NCBI GenBank assembly: GCA_022650485.1
Contig: JALCPP010000008.1
Coordinates: forward strand, 99,154-163,153
DNA length: 64,000 nucleotides
Reading direction: 5' to 3'
Source: Oscillospiraceae bacterium
GTDB taxonomy: Bacteria > Bacillota > Clostridia > Oscillospirales > Acutalibacteraceae
The position numbers and the translations under genes were made by a program. Below the pieces are notes generated by a model. It was given only the letters and a program-made list of their open reading frames with translations, did not search any database and was not told the DNA's origin. Positions within the stretch are counted from its first letter, which is position 1. Each line of letters begins with the position of its first letter. Positions 33,134-40,883 of the stretch are shown piece by piece.

Positions 33134-34285
33134 TTAAAGTACCTGTTGATAGATTGATCTGATTTCCTCAAGCGTCAGCTTTTTCCTGTTGTTATTTAAA
33201 AGCCGTGTTACCTTGCTCGCAGCGTCTGTCAGAAAATCCAGATCAGACTTCGGAACACCAAAGCTTTTTAACGAAGGCGGTATTTCGGTAAAAGAAACAA
33301 TTTCACGGATTCTGTGAACCACATGAAGCGCCTTTTCTTGTTGCGTCTGATTTGAAAATGAAGGCTCGATTGCATCGCAGAGATCCGCAAGTCGATCTGC
33401 ACAGGCGGGCAGGTTACATTCCATGACCGGCGCGAAAAGAATTGCATTAGAAACCCCATGCGCGATGTGGTAGGTTCCACCAAGCGGATAGGATAGAGCG
33501 TGAACCGCAGTTGTTCCGGACGAAGTGATGGCAACACCACCATAAAAAGCTCCTGTGAGCATATTGTTTTTAGCCACAGTGTCAGTTGGGTTTGCATAGG
33601 CTTTTTCAATATTTTTAAATATTAATTTCGCCCCCGCAAGCGCGAAAACATCGCTGAATGGATTTGCTTTGTTGGAGGTGTAGCATTCTACGCAATGGGC
33701 CAGCGCGTCGATTCCGCTGGAAGCTACAATTTTTTTTGGAAGCCCGGAAATCATTGCCGGGTCTAGAATGATGTAATCGGCAATCATCTCGTCGCTGACG
33801 ATTCCAACTTTTAATTTTTCTTCCGGCTTGGCGACAATCGCATTACATGTTGCTTCGGACCCAGTTCCACATGTAGTTGGAATCATGATGGTTTTAATCC
33901 TTTTTTGGGGGGAAGAGCTGTCATTCAACAAATCGCGCACACAAAATTTGGATCCTTTCAGTATAGAGATCAGTTTAGCGGCATCCATCGTGCTTCCGCC
34001 GCCCACAGCTAGAATCAGATCACAGTTTATTTCAGAAATTTCGTCCAATATTGCCTGTACGTCTTCTGCACTTGGTTCCGGAACCAAGTGGTCAACAATA
34101 CGGAAGCGTGTGCCCTGGCGTTTCACGATTTCTACAACAGAGTCAACAACTCCTGAAGCCTTGACACCCGGATCAGTAAAGAGAATGACATCCTTGGCAT
34201 GCTCTTTTTTTAGAATTTCCCTAAGAATTTGGACGCTGTCGGTGCCCCCGTACACGGCGGGCGGCATTTTGATTTTATAATTCAT
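33134..34285 (-). CDS. Iron-containing alcohol dehydrogenase
   Basis: This 383-residue group III dehydrogenase has the NAD-binding GGGSTMDAAKL, the metal-binding histidines in GIDALAHCVECY and in GGTYHIAHGVSNA, and an N-terminal PAVYGGTDSV strand. The overall length equals 1,2-propanediol or butanol dehydrogenases of the family. It could reduce or oxidise a hydroxy- or aldehyde intermediate of the acid-sugar pathway. Its start overlaps the kinase stop (ATGA), so the two are translated together. Confidence 0.9.
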   Translation of the reverse strand: MNYKIKMPPAVYGGTDSVQILREILKKEHAKDVILFTDPGVKASGVVDSVVEIVKRQGTRFRIVDHLVPEPSAEDVQAILDEISEINCDLILAVGGGSTMDAAKLISILKGSKFCVRDLLNDSSSPQKRIKTIMIPTTCGTGSEATCNAIVAKPEEKLKVGIVSDEMIADYIILDPAMISGLPKKIVASSGIDALAHCVECYTSNKANPFSDVFALAGAKLIFKNIEKAYANPTDTVAKNNMLTGAFYGGVAITSSGTTAVHALSYPLGGTYHIAHGVSNAILFAPVMECNLPACADRLADLCDAIEPSFSNQTQQEKALHVVHRIREIVSFTEIPPSLKSFGVPKSDLDFLTDAASKVTRLLNNNRKKLTLEEIRSIYQQVL

Positions 34286-35556
34286 TTGACTTCTCCTTCC
34301 ATGAAGTTGGTATTTAATTTTTCCAGATACTGAACAATTTTGATTAGGGCATCGCCGCTACCGAAGCCGCCTGATTTCGTGACGACAGTCATTCCGTCGG
34401 CTTCACCGCCCACGATGCGCCCGATTGGAATTCCAGACAAGATTTCATCGTATAATTCGATCCCCACGGCGCTCATTGAGCTGCAAATTTGCAGGGAAGT
34501 ATCGCCTCCGGTAGAAACAATTGCCTGAAATCCGGCATTGTGAAACACTGATCTTACAATAATTCCAAGTATTTCTGCAAAGCTTATTTCATCACAGTCC
34601 GGGTTTTGTGTTTCGCAGGGAGGATGCTCTGTGAACAGACTGCTGACTGCCAGTAAGATAACTCGGTGGCGGTCTTGTATTGCAGCGGAGAGCTTTTTTG
34701 TACAATCTTCGATTTCACGCTGCCGAAACTGCTTGCATCCGGTCAGCTTGGCAACGTCTAATATGATAATGGGGGCGCGGCAGGCGAAAGATAGGCGTTT
34801 CATTTGTAAAGCGGTTTCTTTCCTTCTTGAGCCAGCCACAATCAAAATGGGTTGATTGTGGCTGCTTTCCTGTGCAGGCTCACAGGTGCCACTTTTTGTA
34901 CTGCTCAGATGTTTGGCAAAACCAGCGCTGCCGCAGAAGATTAGGTTGGCTGAATTTAAACTTTGACAGGCGCTTTGAATCGTTTTTAAATCATGATCAT
35001 CTTTTGAGTCAAAAACCATAATTTGAAAGCCCTGTTTTTGTTTTTGGCGGATGAAACTCTGTAAAGAGTTTTTGCCTTTTGAAATTTCACTCAGGTCGAT
35101 GCCGCAAACGGATCTTTTCGAATTTTCATCAAATATTTTTACAACATCAATAGAAAAATTTCCCGGTGCTGTTAAGACCCCTTTGGTTAATGTCCTTCCG
35201 TTTTCAGGAAAGCTGGGAACTACAAGGGCTAAATCTGAATTGACTGCATCCATGACTGCATCCAGTTCAGCTGCGGGATTTCCACGGAGCAGGGAATCAA
35301 TTTTTTTATATATGTATTCGGGTTTCAGTTTGAAAACTTGTTTGGTCAGCTGGTAAACACGGCGGTAAGCTTTTTCAGCGCCCGACAGCCGAGTGTTTGT
35401 ATTAATGGATATGACATCATATTGTTTGAGCCATTGATAGTCCCATTGACTGGTGCCGTTATATTCCATTTCAACCATGGTTCGAAATCCGCTTTTTTTA
35501 TATTTAACGCCTGTGTCGCTTGCGCCGGTCAAATCATCTGCGATAATAACAACCAT
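34282..35556 (-). CDS. Four-carbon acid sugar kinase (DUF1537 family)
   Basis: This 424-residue kinase has the N-terminal domain signature IADDLTGASDTGVKY (DUF1537/SBD_N), the KKIDSLLRGNPAAELDAV block, and a C-terminal nucleotide-binding domain with AIVSTGGDTSLQICS and GRIVGGEADGMTVVTKSGGFGSGDAL. The family phosphorylates sugar acids such as D-threonate, L-threonate and D-erythronate. Standing beside a PdxA2 homologue it matches the D-threonate/D-erythronate kinase (DtnK/DenK) type. The ATG follows AGGGAAAT, preceded by a sigma-A promoter at 35660-35688. It is first in the operon that ends with tctC. Confidence 0.9.
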   Translation of the reverse strand: MVVIIADDLTGASDTGVKYKKSGFRTMVEMEYNGTSQWDYQWLKQYDVISINTNTRLSGAEKAYRRVYQLTKQVFKLKPEYIYKKIDSLLRGNPAAELDAVMDAVNSDLALVVPSFPENGRTLTKGVLTAPGNFSIDVVKIFDENSKRSVCGIDLSEISKGKNSLQSFIRQKQKQGFQIMVFDSKDDHDLKTIQSACQSLNSANLIFCGSAGFAKHLSSTKSGTCEPAQESSHNQPILIVAGSRRKETALQMKRLSFACRAPIIILDVAKLTGCKQFRQREIEDCTKKLSAAIQDRHRVILLAVSSLFTEHPPCETQNPDCDEISFAEILGIIVRSVFHNAGFQAIVSTGGDTSLQICSSMSAVGIELYDEILSGIPIGRIVGGEADGMTVVTKSGGFGSGDALIKIVQYLEKLNTNFMEGEVK

Positions 35557-35592
35557 ATTTCCCTCATATCCTTTACTTCATTGTTGTCATGT

Positions 35593-35601
35593 AATGCCAT
35601 T
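35593..35601 (-). promoter_or_regulatory. Shared AATGGCATT element, candidate operator
   Basis: The 9-mer AATGGCATT (minus strand) occurs in the leader of the acid-sugar operon at 35593-35601 and again upstream of the regulator at 37599-37607. Two copies near the two genes that one regulator would control make it a candidate binding site. Confidence 0.3.
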
Positions 35602-35659
35602 GTGATTGTTAACTGTTTTAAAATGAAACATAATATTAAAATGTTTTGATTTCAATCTA

Positions 35660-35688
35660 ATTATAGCTGTAAATGTTTAAAAATGCAA
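35660..35688 (-). promoter_or_regulatory. Promoter of the acid-sugar/TTT operon
   Basis: On the minus strand TTGCAT (35688-35683) and TATAAT (35665-35660) with a 17-bp spacer, about 105 bp before the kinase ATG. It is a sigma-A type; no TGGCAC-N5-TTGCA element of the sigma-54 type is visible. Confidence 0.75.
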
Positions 35689-35712
35689 TACATTTTTAAA
35701 AAATTATAATAA

Positions 35713-35744
35713 AAAATGGTGCAATTTTGCAATTGCACCATTTT
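35713..35744 (-). terminator. Terminator of the regulator gene
   Basis: A perfect 14-bp inverted repeat (AAAATGGTGCAATT and its complement, loop GCAA) followed on the minus strand by TTATTATAATTTTTT. It lies 34 bp past the regulator stop and upstream of the acid-sugar promoter, separating the two. Confidence 0.9.
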
Positions 35745-35777
35745 AAAACGTATGTTAAACTTTTTAATTAAAAACCA

Positions 35778-37547
35778 TTAATTTTTTTGTTTCAATTTTC
35801 TCCATATTGTAGAACGGCTTACACCAAGCCGTGATGAAACACGGGTGATATTCCCGTTTTCTTCTTGCATAACGTGATCTATAATATCCTGAACGATTTC
35901 TTCAAGTGTTTTATTTTTTGCTGAAATTGGGGCGCTTATGGGTGAAGTACAAGCGATTTCTTCCTTTAAAACTCGGATTACATTTTTACGGCGAATGATG
36001 GGATTATCTGTCAAAAGAACTAATTGAGAGATGACTCGGTGCAGCTGGTCCAGATTGGAGGCCCATGAAAAATCAGACAAAAGCTGCAGTGCACTTTCTT
36101 CAATTGCAACAACTTGTTTGCCATATTGTACGTTTGCTTCATTTAAATAGTTGTTGGCAAGGTCTTTCATATCGTTTGGTCGATCCCTCAGGCTGGGAAG
36201 ATGAATCCGATAGCGGCCAAAGAGTTTTAAGAAATTTTCAGGCAGTGAGGAGTTTGCCAGTAATAGATCCGGCGATTCACACAGAGAGGTGATTATTTGA
36301 TGCTGATCTGTAAAATTCACTGTACCTAAGAATGCAGATAGTTTCTTTTTTGAATCTGAATCCAATAGATTGGGTCTGCGCAGATACAGTGTCGAATTTG
36401 GGTCATCATCTATGATCTGTATAAAATCTTCTACCCCGGTTTTGTCTGCAACTTCACCATCTAAAGTTAAAAAGGAGCTGCTTTGTTTTCTTAATAGGTG
36501 AATAAGATGTGCAAGAGCGTCTTTTCCGGTTCCTATTTCTCCTGTAATCAAAATAGGAAGATGGAGCTTTACAAATTTCTGTGCTTTCTGATAGGTTTCT
36601 TTTAGGTAAATGCTATCCTTTCCAAAGTTGGAAATTGAAAAGTCTGATGCATTTCCAAAATGAGCAAGTGACAGCCCAGGTGGCGGCATCTTTTTTTGAA
36701 GTGTTTGTAATATATAGAAAAAGATATATTGATGACCTTCCGGGTTATCAATACGTTGGGCACAGATTTTCCAGAAGGTAGAACCAAGCTGTGTTGAAGT
36801 TTGATAAGATTGGTGGCTTTTTACATTCTGACAATATGTTTGCAATTCATTCAAAAGTTTTTCTTTGATCTCAGCGTTGTCAGGAAGCTTTTGATAGATC
36901 GCTTTTTTATCTTTGTCAAAGACTGCAAAGTAACTGGGAATAGTATTTAGCATTTGCTCCAAAATAAGTTGATTGGAACGGTATTCTTTAATATACTGAT
37001 AGGTTCTTTGCGCATCTTCCAATGCTTTGCGAACGCTTTCTTCTCCGGAAGTCAGCAGAATTGCGGTAAAGCCCATTGCCCTCGCTTTTTCCAGAGTAAT
37101 TACATCGCCGACGATGACTCTGTAATTTTCTTGATGTAGACGTTCCAAAAGTCCTGGCAGTTTTTCGGAACTATCAATTGTGAAAATATCGATGGAACTG
37201 TTCATGAGTTCTTTGATGGACTGAGCACCTTTCGTGATGCTGTGGTAGCCGATCATAGCAGCTTTTCCAGAAAAGCCGTTTGCCAAGGTGATCATTCGAA
37301 TATAATCATATCCGGAAATATCAATGCGGATTACAGGAATACTTACACAGCATTCGATTAATTCAGCGGTACCTCCTCGGGAGAGAATCAATTGATATCC
37401 TTCCTGTTCTCCGCGCTCGGCAACTTTCACGCCATCGTCTAGATTTGCAACAGCAGTATGAATGTCAAATTGCTGGTATTGTGAAGAAAGGCTTTGAATC
37501 AGCTCTTTTAAGCCGTCATATGGAGCAATAACAAGCATTTTTATCAT
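35778..37547 (-). CDS. PrpR-type transcriptional regulator with degenerate AAA+ domain
   Basis: The protein has about 589 residues; ATG codons at 37559, 37547 and 37538 are all possible starts, none with an ideal ribosome site. Residues 1-185 are a PrpR_N sensor domain (LILSRGGTAELIE, IRIDISGYDYIR). Then comes a PAS-like region, then an AAA+ domain with Walker A GEIGTGKD (about 336-343) but with the Walker B acidic pair replaced (TLYLRRP) and the whole GAFTGA loop absent. HLPSLRDRPNDM still matches the R-finger side. A Fis-type helix-turn-helix ends the protein (SSRLGVSRSTIWRKL). It probably binds DNA and a sugar acid but cannot open sigma-54 promoters. It lies directly upstream of the acid-sugar operon. 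Confidence 0.85.
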   Translation of the reverse strand: MIKMLVIAPYDGLKELIQSLSSQYQQFDIHTAVANLDDGVKVAERGEQEGYQLILSRGGTAELIECCVSIPVIRIDISGYDYIRMITLANGFSGKAAMIGYHSITKGAQSIKELMNSSIDIFTIDSSEKLPGLLERLHQENYRVIVGDVITLEKARAMGFTAILLTSGEESVRKALEDAQRTYQYIKEYRSNQLILEQMLNTIPSYFAVFDKDKKAIYQKLPDNAEIKEKLLNELQTYCQNVKSHQSYQTSTQLGSTFWKICAQRIDNPEGHQYIFFYILQTLQKKMPPPGLSLAHFGNASDFSISNFGKDSIYLKETYQKAQKFVKLHLPILITGEIGTGKDALAHLIHLLRKQSSSFLTLDGEVADKTGVEDFIQIIDDDPNSTLYLRRPNLLDSDSKKKLSAFLGTVNFTDQHQIITSLCESPDLLLANSSLPENFLKLFGRYRIHLPSLRDRPNDMKDLANNYLNEANVQYGKQVVAIEESALQLLSDFSWASNLDQLHRVISQLVLLTDNPIIRRKNVIRVLKEEIACTSPISAPISAKNKTLEEIVQDIIDHVMQEENGNITRVSSRLGVSRSTIWRKLKQKN

Positions 37548-37835
37548 GGCATTCCGCATCCTTTTGTTTCAATATTATATAGTTTATCTTAAATTCCAAT
37601 GCCATTCAATCATAAATTTTAATTTACCATAAAATTTTTTCGATGGAGTGCATTTGATGCGAAATATTCTGGCTCATGTACCGCAGAAGGACAAGAAATA
37701 GATGGTTGGAGCATGATGATTTAAAATACAAACATGGGAGTAGATGTTTTTGGGTGCAGGGGCTATTTTAACAAGTATTAAGTACCTGTTTACGGGTAGC
37801 AAGTGGCGGACCGCACCAAAGTTTTGCTAAAAAAT

Positions 37836-38894
37836 TTATTTAATGACTACAACGGGTTTAATCAGGTCCCTGGGTTTGTCTTTCATCAGCATCAGGGCGT
37901 CTTCCACTTTGCCAAGTCCATCAAAACGGTGCGTAATCAATTTGCCCGGATCAAGGCGGCCGTTTGTAACAAGAGAGGTTAGCTTTTCCATCCGGAGCCT
38001 GCCGCCGGGCATCAGACCGCCGGCGATGAATTTATGCCCCATGCCGCAGCCCCATTCAATGCGTGGAATTTTAATAAAGTCGCCTTCGCCCAAGTAGTTG
38101 ACATTTCCAATTTTTCCACCGGGCTTGAGCATACGGATTGCCTGGGCAAAGGTGTCAGCATCACCGCCCGCAATCACGATGCGGTCCACGCCTTTTCCAC
38201 CAGTTTTTTCCATAATTTGATCCGCGATGTCTCCTTTATGGTAATCAATGATGTCGGTGGCTCCGTATTCTTTGGCAATTTGTATGCAGTTCGGGCGGGA
38301 ACCGACTGCGAAAAGACGGGCAGCACCGCGCAGTGCCGCTGCGGCAACGGACATGAGCCCGACCGGTCCAATGCCGATTACCACGACGTCGTCGCCGAAC
38401 TGCAGATCCGCCAGCTCAACGCCATGAAATCCTGTGGGCACCATATCGGCCAGCATGCATGCCGTCCCGGGATCCAGCTCTTCCGGCAGAAGAGCGAGAT
38501 TGCCGTCCGCATCATTCACGTGAAAATATTCGCTGAACACGCCGTCTTTAAAATTGGAAAATTTCCAGCCGGCCAGCATTCCGCCGGAATGCATGGAATA
38601 CCCTGCCTGAGCCTCCAGAGAGTTCCAATCCGGAGTAATAGCCGGTACAATTACGCGGTCACCGGGCTTAAAGTCTTTTACCAGGCTGCCGGCTTCGACT
38701 ACTTCGCCGACCGACTCATGCCCCAGAATCATATTGTGGCGGTTACCAAGCGCGCCTTCCCATACGGTATGAACGTCCGAGGTGCATGGGGCAAGAGCGA
38801 CCGGGCGGCAGATGGCGTCCAGCGGACCACACTTCGGCCTTTCCTTTTCAATCCAGCCGGTTTTTCCGATTCCAAGCATTGCAAATGCTTTCAT
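37836..38894 (-). CDS. Zinc-dependent secondary alcohol dehydrogenase (TBADH-like)
   Basis: The 352 residues from the ATG at 38894 (8 bases after AGGAG) equal in length the NADPH-dependent secondary alcohol dehydrogenase of Thermoanaerobacter brockii and Clostridium beijerinckii, and many blocks match from memory: APCTSD.HT, NMILGHE.VGEVVE, PGDRV.VPAITPDW, HSGGMLAGWKFSN and KPRDLIKPVV. Catalytic zinc ligands Cys37, His59 and Asp150 appear conserved; the structural-zinc cysteines are absent, as in that subfamily. GIGPVGLM and AVGSRP form the NADP site. It interconverts acetone/isopropanol, butanone/2-butanol and similar pairs. It is a single-gene unit with a palindromic operator at its start site. 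Confidence 0.92.
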   Translation of the reverse strand: MKAFAMLGIGKTGWIEKERPKCGPLDAICRPVALAPCTSDVHTVWEGALGNRHNMILGHESVGEVVEAGSLVKDFKPGDRVIVPAITPDWNSLEAQAGYSMHSGGMLAGWKFSNFKDGVFSEYFHVNDADGNLALLPEELDPGTACMLADMVPTGFHGVELADLQFGDDVVVIGIGPVGLMSVAAAALRGAARLFAVGSRPNCIQIAKEYGATDIIDYHKGDIADQIMEKTGGKGVDRIVIAGGDADTFAQAIRMLKPGGKIGNVNYLGEGDFIKIPRIEWGCGMGHKFIAGGLMPGGRLRMEKLTSLVTNGRLDPGKLITHRFDGLGKVEDALMLMKDKPRDLIKPVVVIK

Positions 38895-38917
38895 AAAAAC
38901 CACTCCTTTTTTATATT

Positions 38918-38935
38918 GTTTGTTAATTAACTAAC
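38918..38935. promoter_or_regulatory. Palindromic operator at the alcohol dehydrogenase start site
   Basis: GTTTGTTAATTAACTAAC is an 18-bp palindrome with one mismatched pair. It lies directly downstream of the predicted -10 box of the secondary alcohol dehydrogenase gene, covering the likely transcription start, where a TetR- or MarR-type repressor would block RNA polymerase. Confidence 0.5.
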
Positions 38936-38938
38936 TAG

Positions 38939-38967
38939 AGTTTACAGTATAATACTGGAAATGTCAA
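38939..38967 (-). promoter_or_regulatory. Promoter of the secondary alcohol dehydrogenase gene
   Basis: On the minus strand TTGACA (38967-38962) and TAAACT (38944-38939) with a 17-bp spacer, 44 bp before the ATG. Confidence 0.75.
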
Positions 38968-39027
38968 ATAAGAAAAATAACAGCAGGCACGAAATATTGT
39001 GCCGCGCAAAACCCGGACCCTGCAGCA

Positions 39028-39056
39028 TTGTGCCGTCAGGGATTCTGTGCTACAAT
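39028..39056 (+). promoter_or_regulatory. Promoter of the YfiH-family/radical SAM pair
   Basis: TTGTGC at 39028-39033 and TACAAT at 39051-39056, 17-bp spacer with TGTGC just before the -10, 30 bp upstream of the ATG at 39087. Confidence 0.65.
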
Positions 39057-39086
39057 CGGAATCACAGCAGAAGTCGGAGGTTTGTT

Positions 39087-39932
39087 ATGAATTTAAATAC
39101 AAAACAAGTTACTTGGAACCAGAATAGAGGAGTCGGCTTTTTGACCTTTCCGGCACTGGAAAGGCTGCCGTTTCTATCGCATGCGTTTTCCACACGGCTC
39201 GGCGGGGTCAGTCAGCAGGAATTTTCCTCTTTAAATTTGGCGTTCGGCAGGGGGGATTCCGACCGAAACGTTTTAGAAAACTATCGGCGCATCTGCGCGG
39301 CGGTTGGCTTGAAAGCAGATTCGATGGTATCTTCCGCACAGGTGCACAAAACGGTGGTCCGCCGGGTCGGCAGGCAAAATTGTGGGGAAGGATTCACAAA
39401 ACCGCAGATGGAGGGTGTTGATGGGCTGATTACCAATGAACCCGGCGTAACTTTGGTGACCCACCACGCGGATTGTGTGCCGCTTTATTTTGCAGACCCG
39501 GTGCGGAAGGCAGTGGGTTTGTCCCATGCCGGTTGGCGGGGAACCGCCGCAGGGATGGGTGCGGAAACGGTGCGGTCTATGGTTCGGGAATTCCACAGCC
39601 GACCGCAGGACCTTATTTGTGTCATCGGTCCGTCGATTGGTCCCTGCTGCTTTGAGGTGGACTTCCCGGTCTATGAAGTCTTTGCGGGCATGAAAGACCT
39701 GTCGCCGCAGGATTGGACCAGAGAGGACGGAGGAGGAAAATATCACATTGATTTGTGGCAGGTAAACCGACGAATTTTAATGAGTGCCGGTGTGCCGGAC
39801 CAGAATATTTTCATTTCCGGTTTTTGCACCCAATGTCACCCGGATTTGCTGTTCTCTCACCGCGCCAGCCATGGAAAGCGCGGAGGTTTGTCCGCTTTTT
39901 TGGCACTGAGGGGGAATTCGGATGCGGATTGA
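39087..39932 (+). CDS. YfiH/YlmD-family (laccase-domain) purine nucleoside phosphorylase-like protein
   Basis: This is a 281-residue protein of the family once called multicopper polyphenol oxidase, now known to include purine nucleoside phosphorylase/adenosine deaminase activities. Conserved elements are the histidine in SSAQVHKTVV, the TTHHADCVPLYFAD-like block (LVTHHADCVPLYF), VGLSHAGWRGTAAG and the CFEVDF, plus the C-terminal ISGFCTQCHPDLLFSHRAS. The ATG at 39087 follows CGGAGGTTTGTT; an in-frame extension to 38961 is rejected because it would cross the promoter and ribosome site. The stop lies inside the next gene (11-bp overlap). Confidence 0.9.
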   Translation: MNLNTKQVTWNQNRGVGFLTFPALERLPFLSHAFSTRLGGVSQQEFSSLNLAFGRGDSDRNVLENYRRICAAVGLKADSMVSSAQVHKTVVRRVGRQNCGEGFTKPQMEGVDGLITNEPGVTLVTHHADCVPLYFADPVRKAVGLSHAGWRGTAAGMGAETVRSMVREFHSRPQDLICVIGPSIGPCCFEVDFPVYEVFAGMKDLSPQDWTREDGGGKYHIDLWQVNRRILMSAGVPDQNIFISGFCTQCHPDLLFSHRASHGKRGGLSAFLALRGNSDAD

Positions 39933-40803
39933 ACACTGTGAGCTTTGTCCGCGCCGCTGCGGCGCTTTGCGAGAAGCGCGGGAAGGAAACGGCTTTTGCC
40001 GCATGGGGGCGGACCCCGTGGTGGCTCGTGCGGCACTGCATTTCTGGGAAGAACCCTGCCTGAGCGGAACCCGCGGTTCCGGGGCCGTCTTTTTCACGGG
40101 ATGCTCCCTGCAGTGTGTTTTTTGCCAGAATTATGAGATCAGTACCCAGAGAAACAGCGGAAAAGTTTTGACGGCAGAGGAACTTTCGTCGGTGTTCCGC
40201 CGTTTGGTGGAACAAGGCGCCCTTAATATCAATTTAGTGACGGCAGCGCATTTTGTCCCGGCAGTTCGGGAAGCGCTATTAATCTGGAAGCCGCCGGTTC
40301 CGGTCGTTTACAACTGTGGTGGATATGAAACTCTTGAAACTCTGCGAATGCTGGAAGGACTGGTCGACATATACCTGCCTGACCTGAAATATGCGGATGA
40401 CGGACTGGCGTTTCAGCTTTCGGGCGCCAAAGACTATGTGGATGTTTCTCGTGCTGCTGTGCTGGAAATGGTGCGTCAGACCGGCCCGGCCGTTTATGGT
40501 GAAGGTGGAATCATGCAGCGGGGAACGTTGGTGCGCCACCTGATCCTACCCGGGCATACGAAAGATTCCTGCGCGGTGCTGGACTGGGTTCAGGCAAACC
40601 TGCCGGGTGTTCCCGTCAGTCTGATGGCCCAATATGTACCCTGCGGACTGGCGGAAAAAATACCGGGGCTGAACCGCCGGATTACGCAGAGGGAATACCA
40701 GAAAGTTCAGGACCATCTGTTTTCATTGAATTTAGAGGGGTATGTGCAGGAACGGAAATCTGCCAGTAAAGAGTTTATTCCATCGTTTGATATGAAAGAC
40801 TGA
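39922..40803 (+). CDS. Radical SAM protein, PflA-like
   Basis: This 293-residue radical SAM protein has the [4Fe-4S] motif CSLQCVFCQN (CxxxCxxC) at about 70-77, preceded by an N-terminal cysteine cluster (CELCPRRCGA, CRMGA) that may hold another cluster. The sequence is of the PflA-like/YgiQ-adjacent type, often annotated as pyruvate formate-lyase activating enzyme without proof. It begins inside the end of the YfiH-family gene, after GGGGGAATTCGG. Target protein unknown. Confidence 0.88.
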   Translation: MRIEHCELCPRRCGALREAREGNGFCRMGADPVVARAALHFWEEPCLSGTRGSGAVFFTGCSLQCVFCQNYEISTQRNSGKVLTAEELSSVFRRLVEQGALNINLVTAAHFVPAVREALLIWKPPVPVVYNCGGYETLETLRMLEGLVDIYLPDLKYADDGLAFQLSGAKDYVDVSRAAVLEMVRQTGPAVYGEGGIMQRGTLVRHLILPGHTKDSCAVLDWVQANLPGVPVSLMAQYVPCGLAEKIPGLNRRITQREYQKVQDHLFSLNLEGYVQERKSASKEFIPSFDMKD

Positions 40804-40809
40804 ATGATG

Positions 40810-40832
40810 TTGACATTTACAACGCAATGATA
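40810..40832 (+). promoter_or_regulatory. Putative promoter of the HlyIII gene
   Basis: TTGACA at 40810-40815 is followed by TATAAA after 15 bp or TAAACT after 17 bp; about 50 bp before the gene. Confidence 0.5.
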
Positions 40833-40883
40833 TAAACTATTACATGTAGTTATCAATACTATGTGCAATGGAGAATGATAAAT

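Noticed and set aside
35557..35777. Search for a sigma-54 (-24/-12) promoter before the acid-sugar operon
   Set aside because: No TGGCAC-N5-TTGCA match was found on the minus strand; only a sigma-A promoter is present.
38034..38930. A 298-codon open frame on the plus strand
   Set aside because: Antisense to the secondary alcohol dehydrogenase and runs through its promoter.
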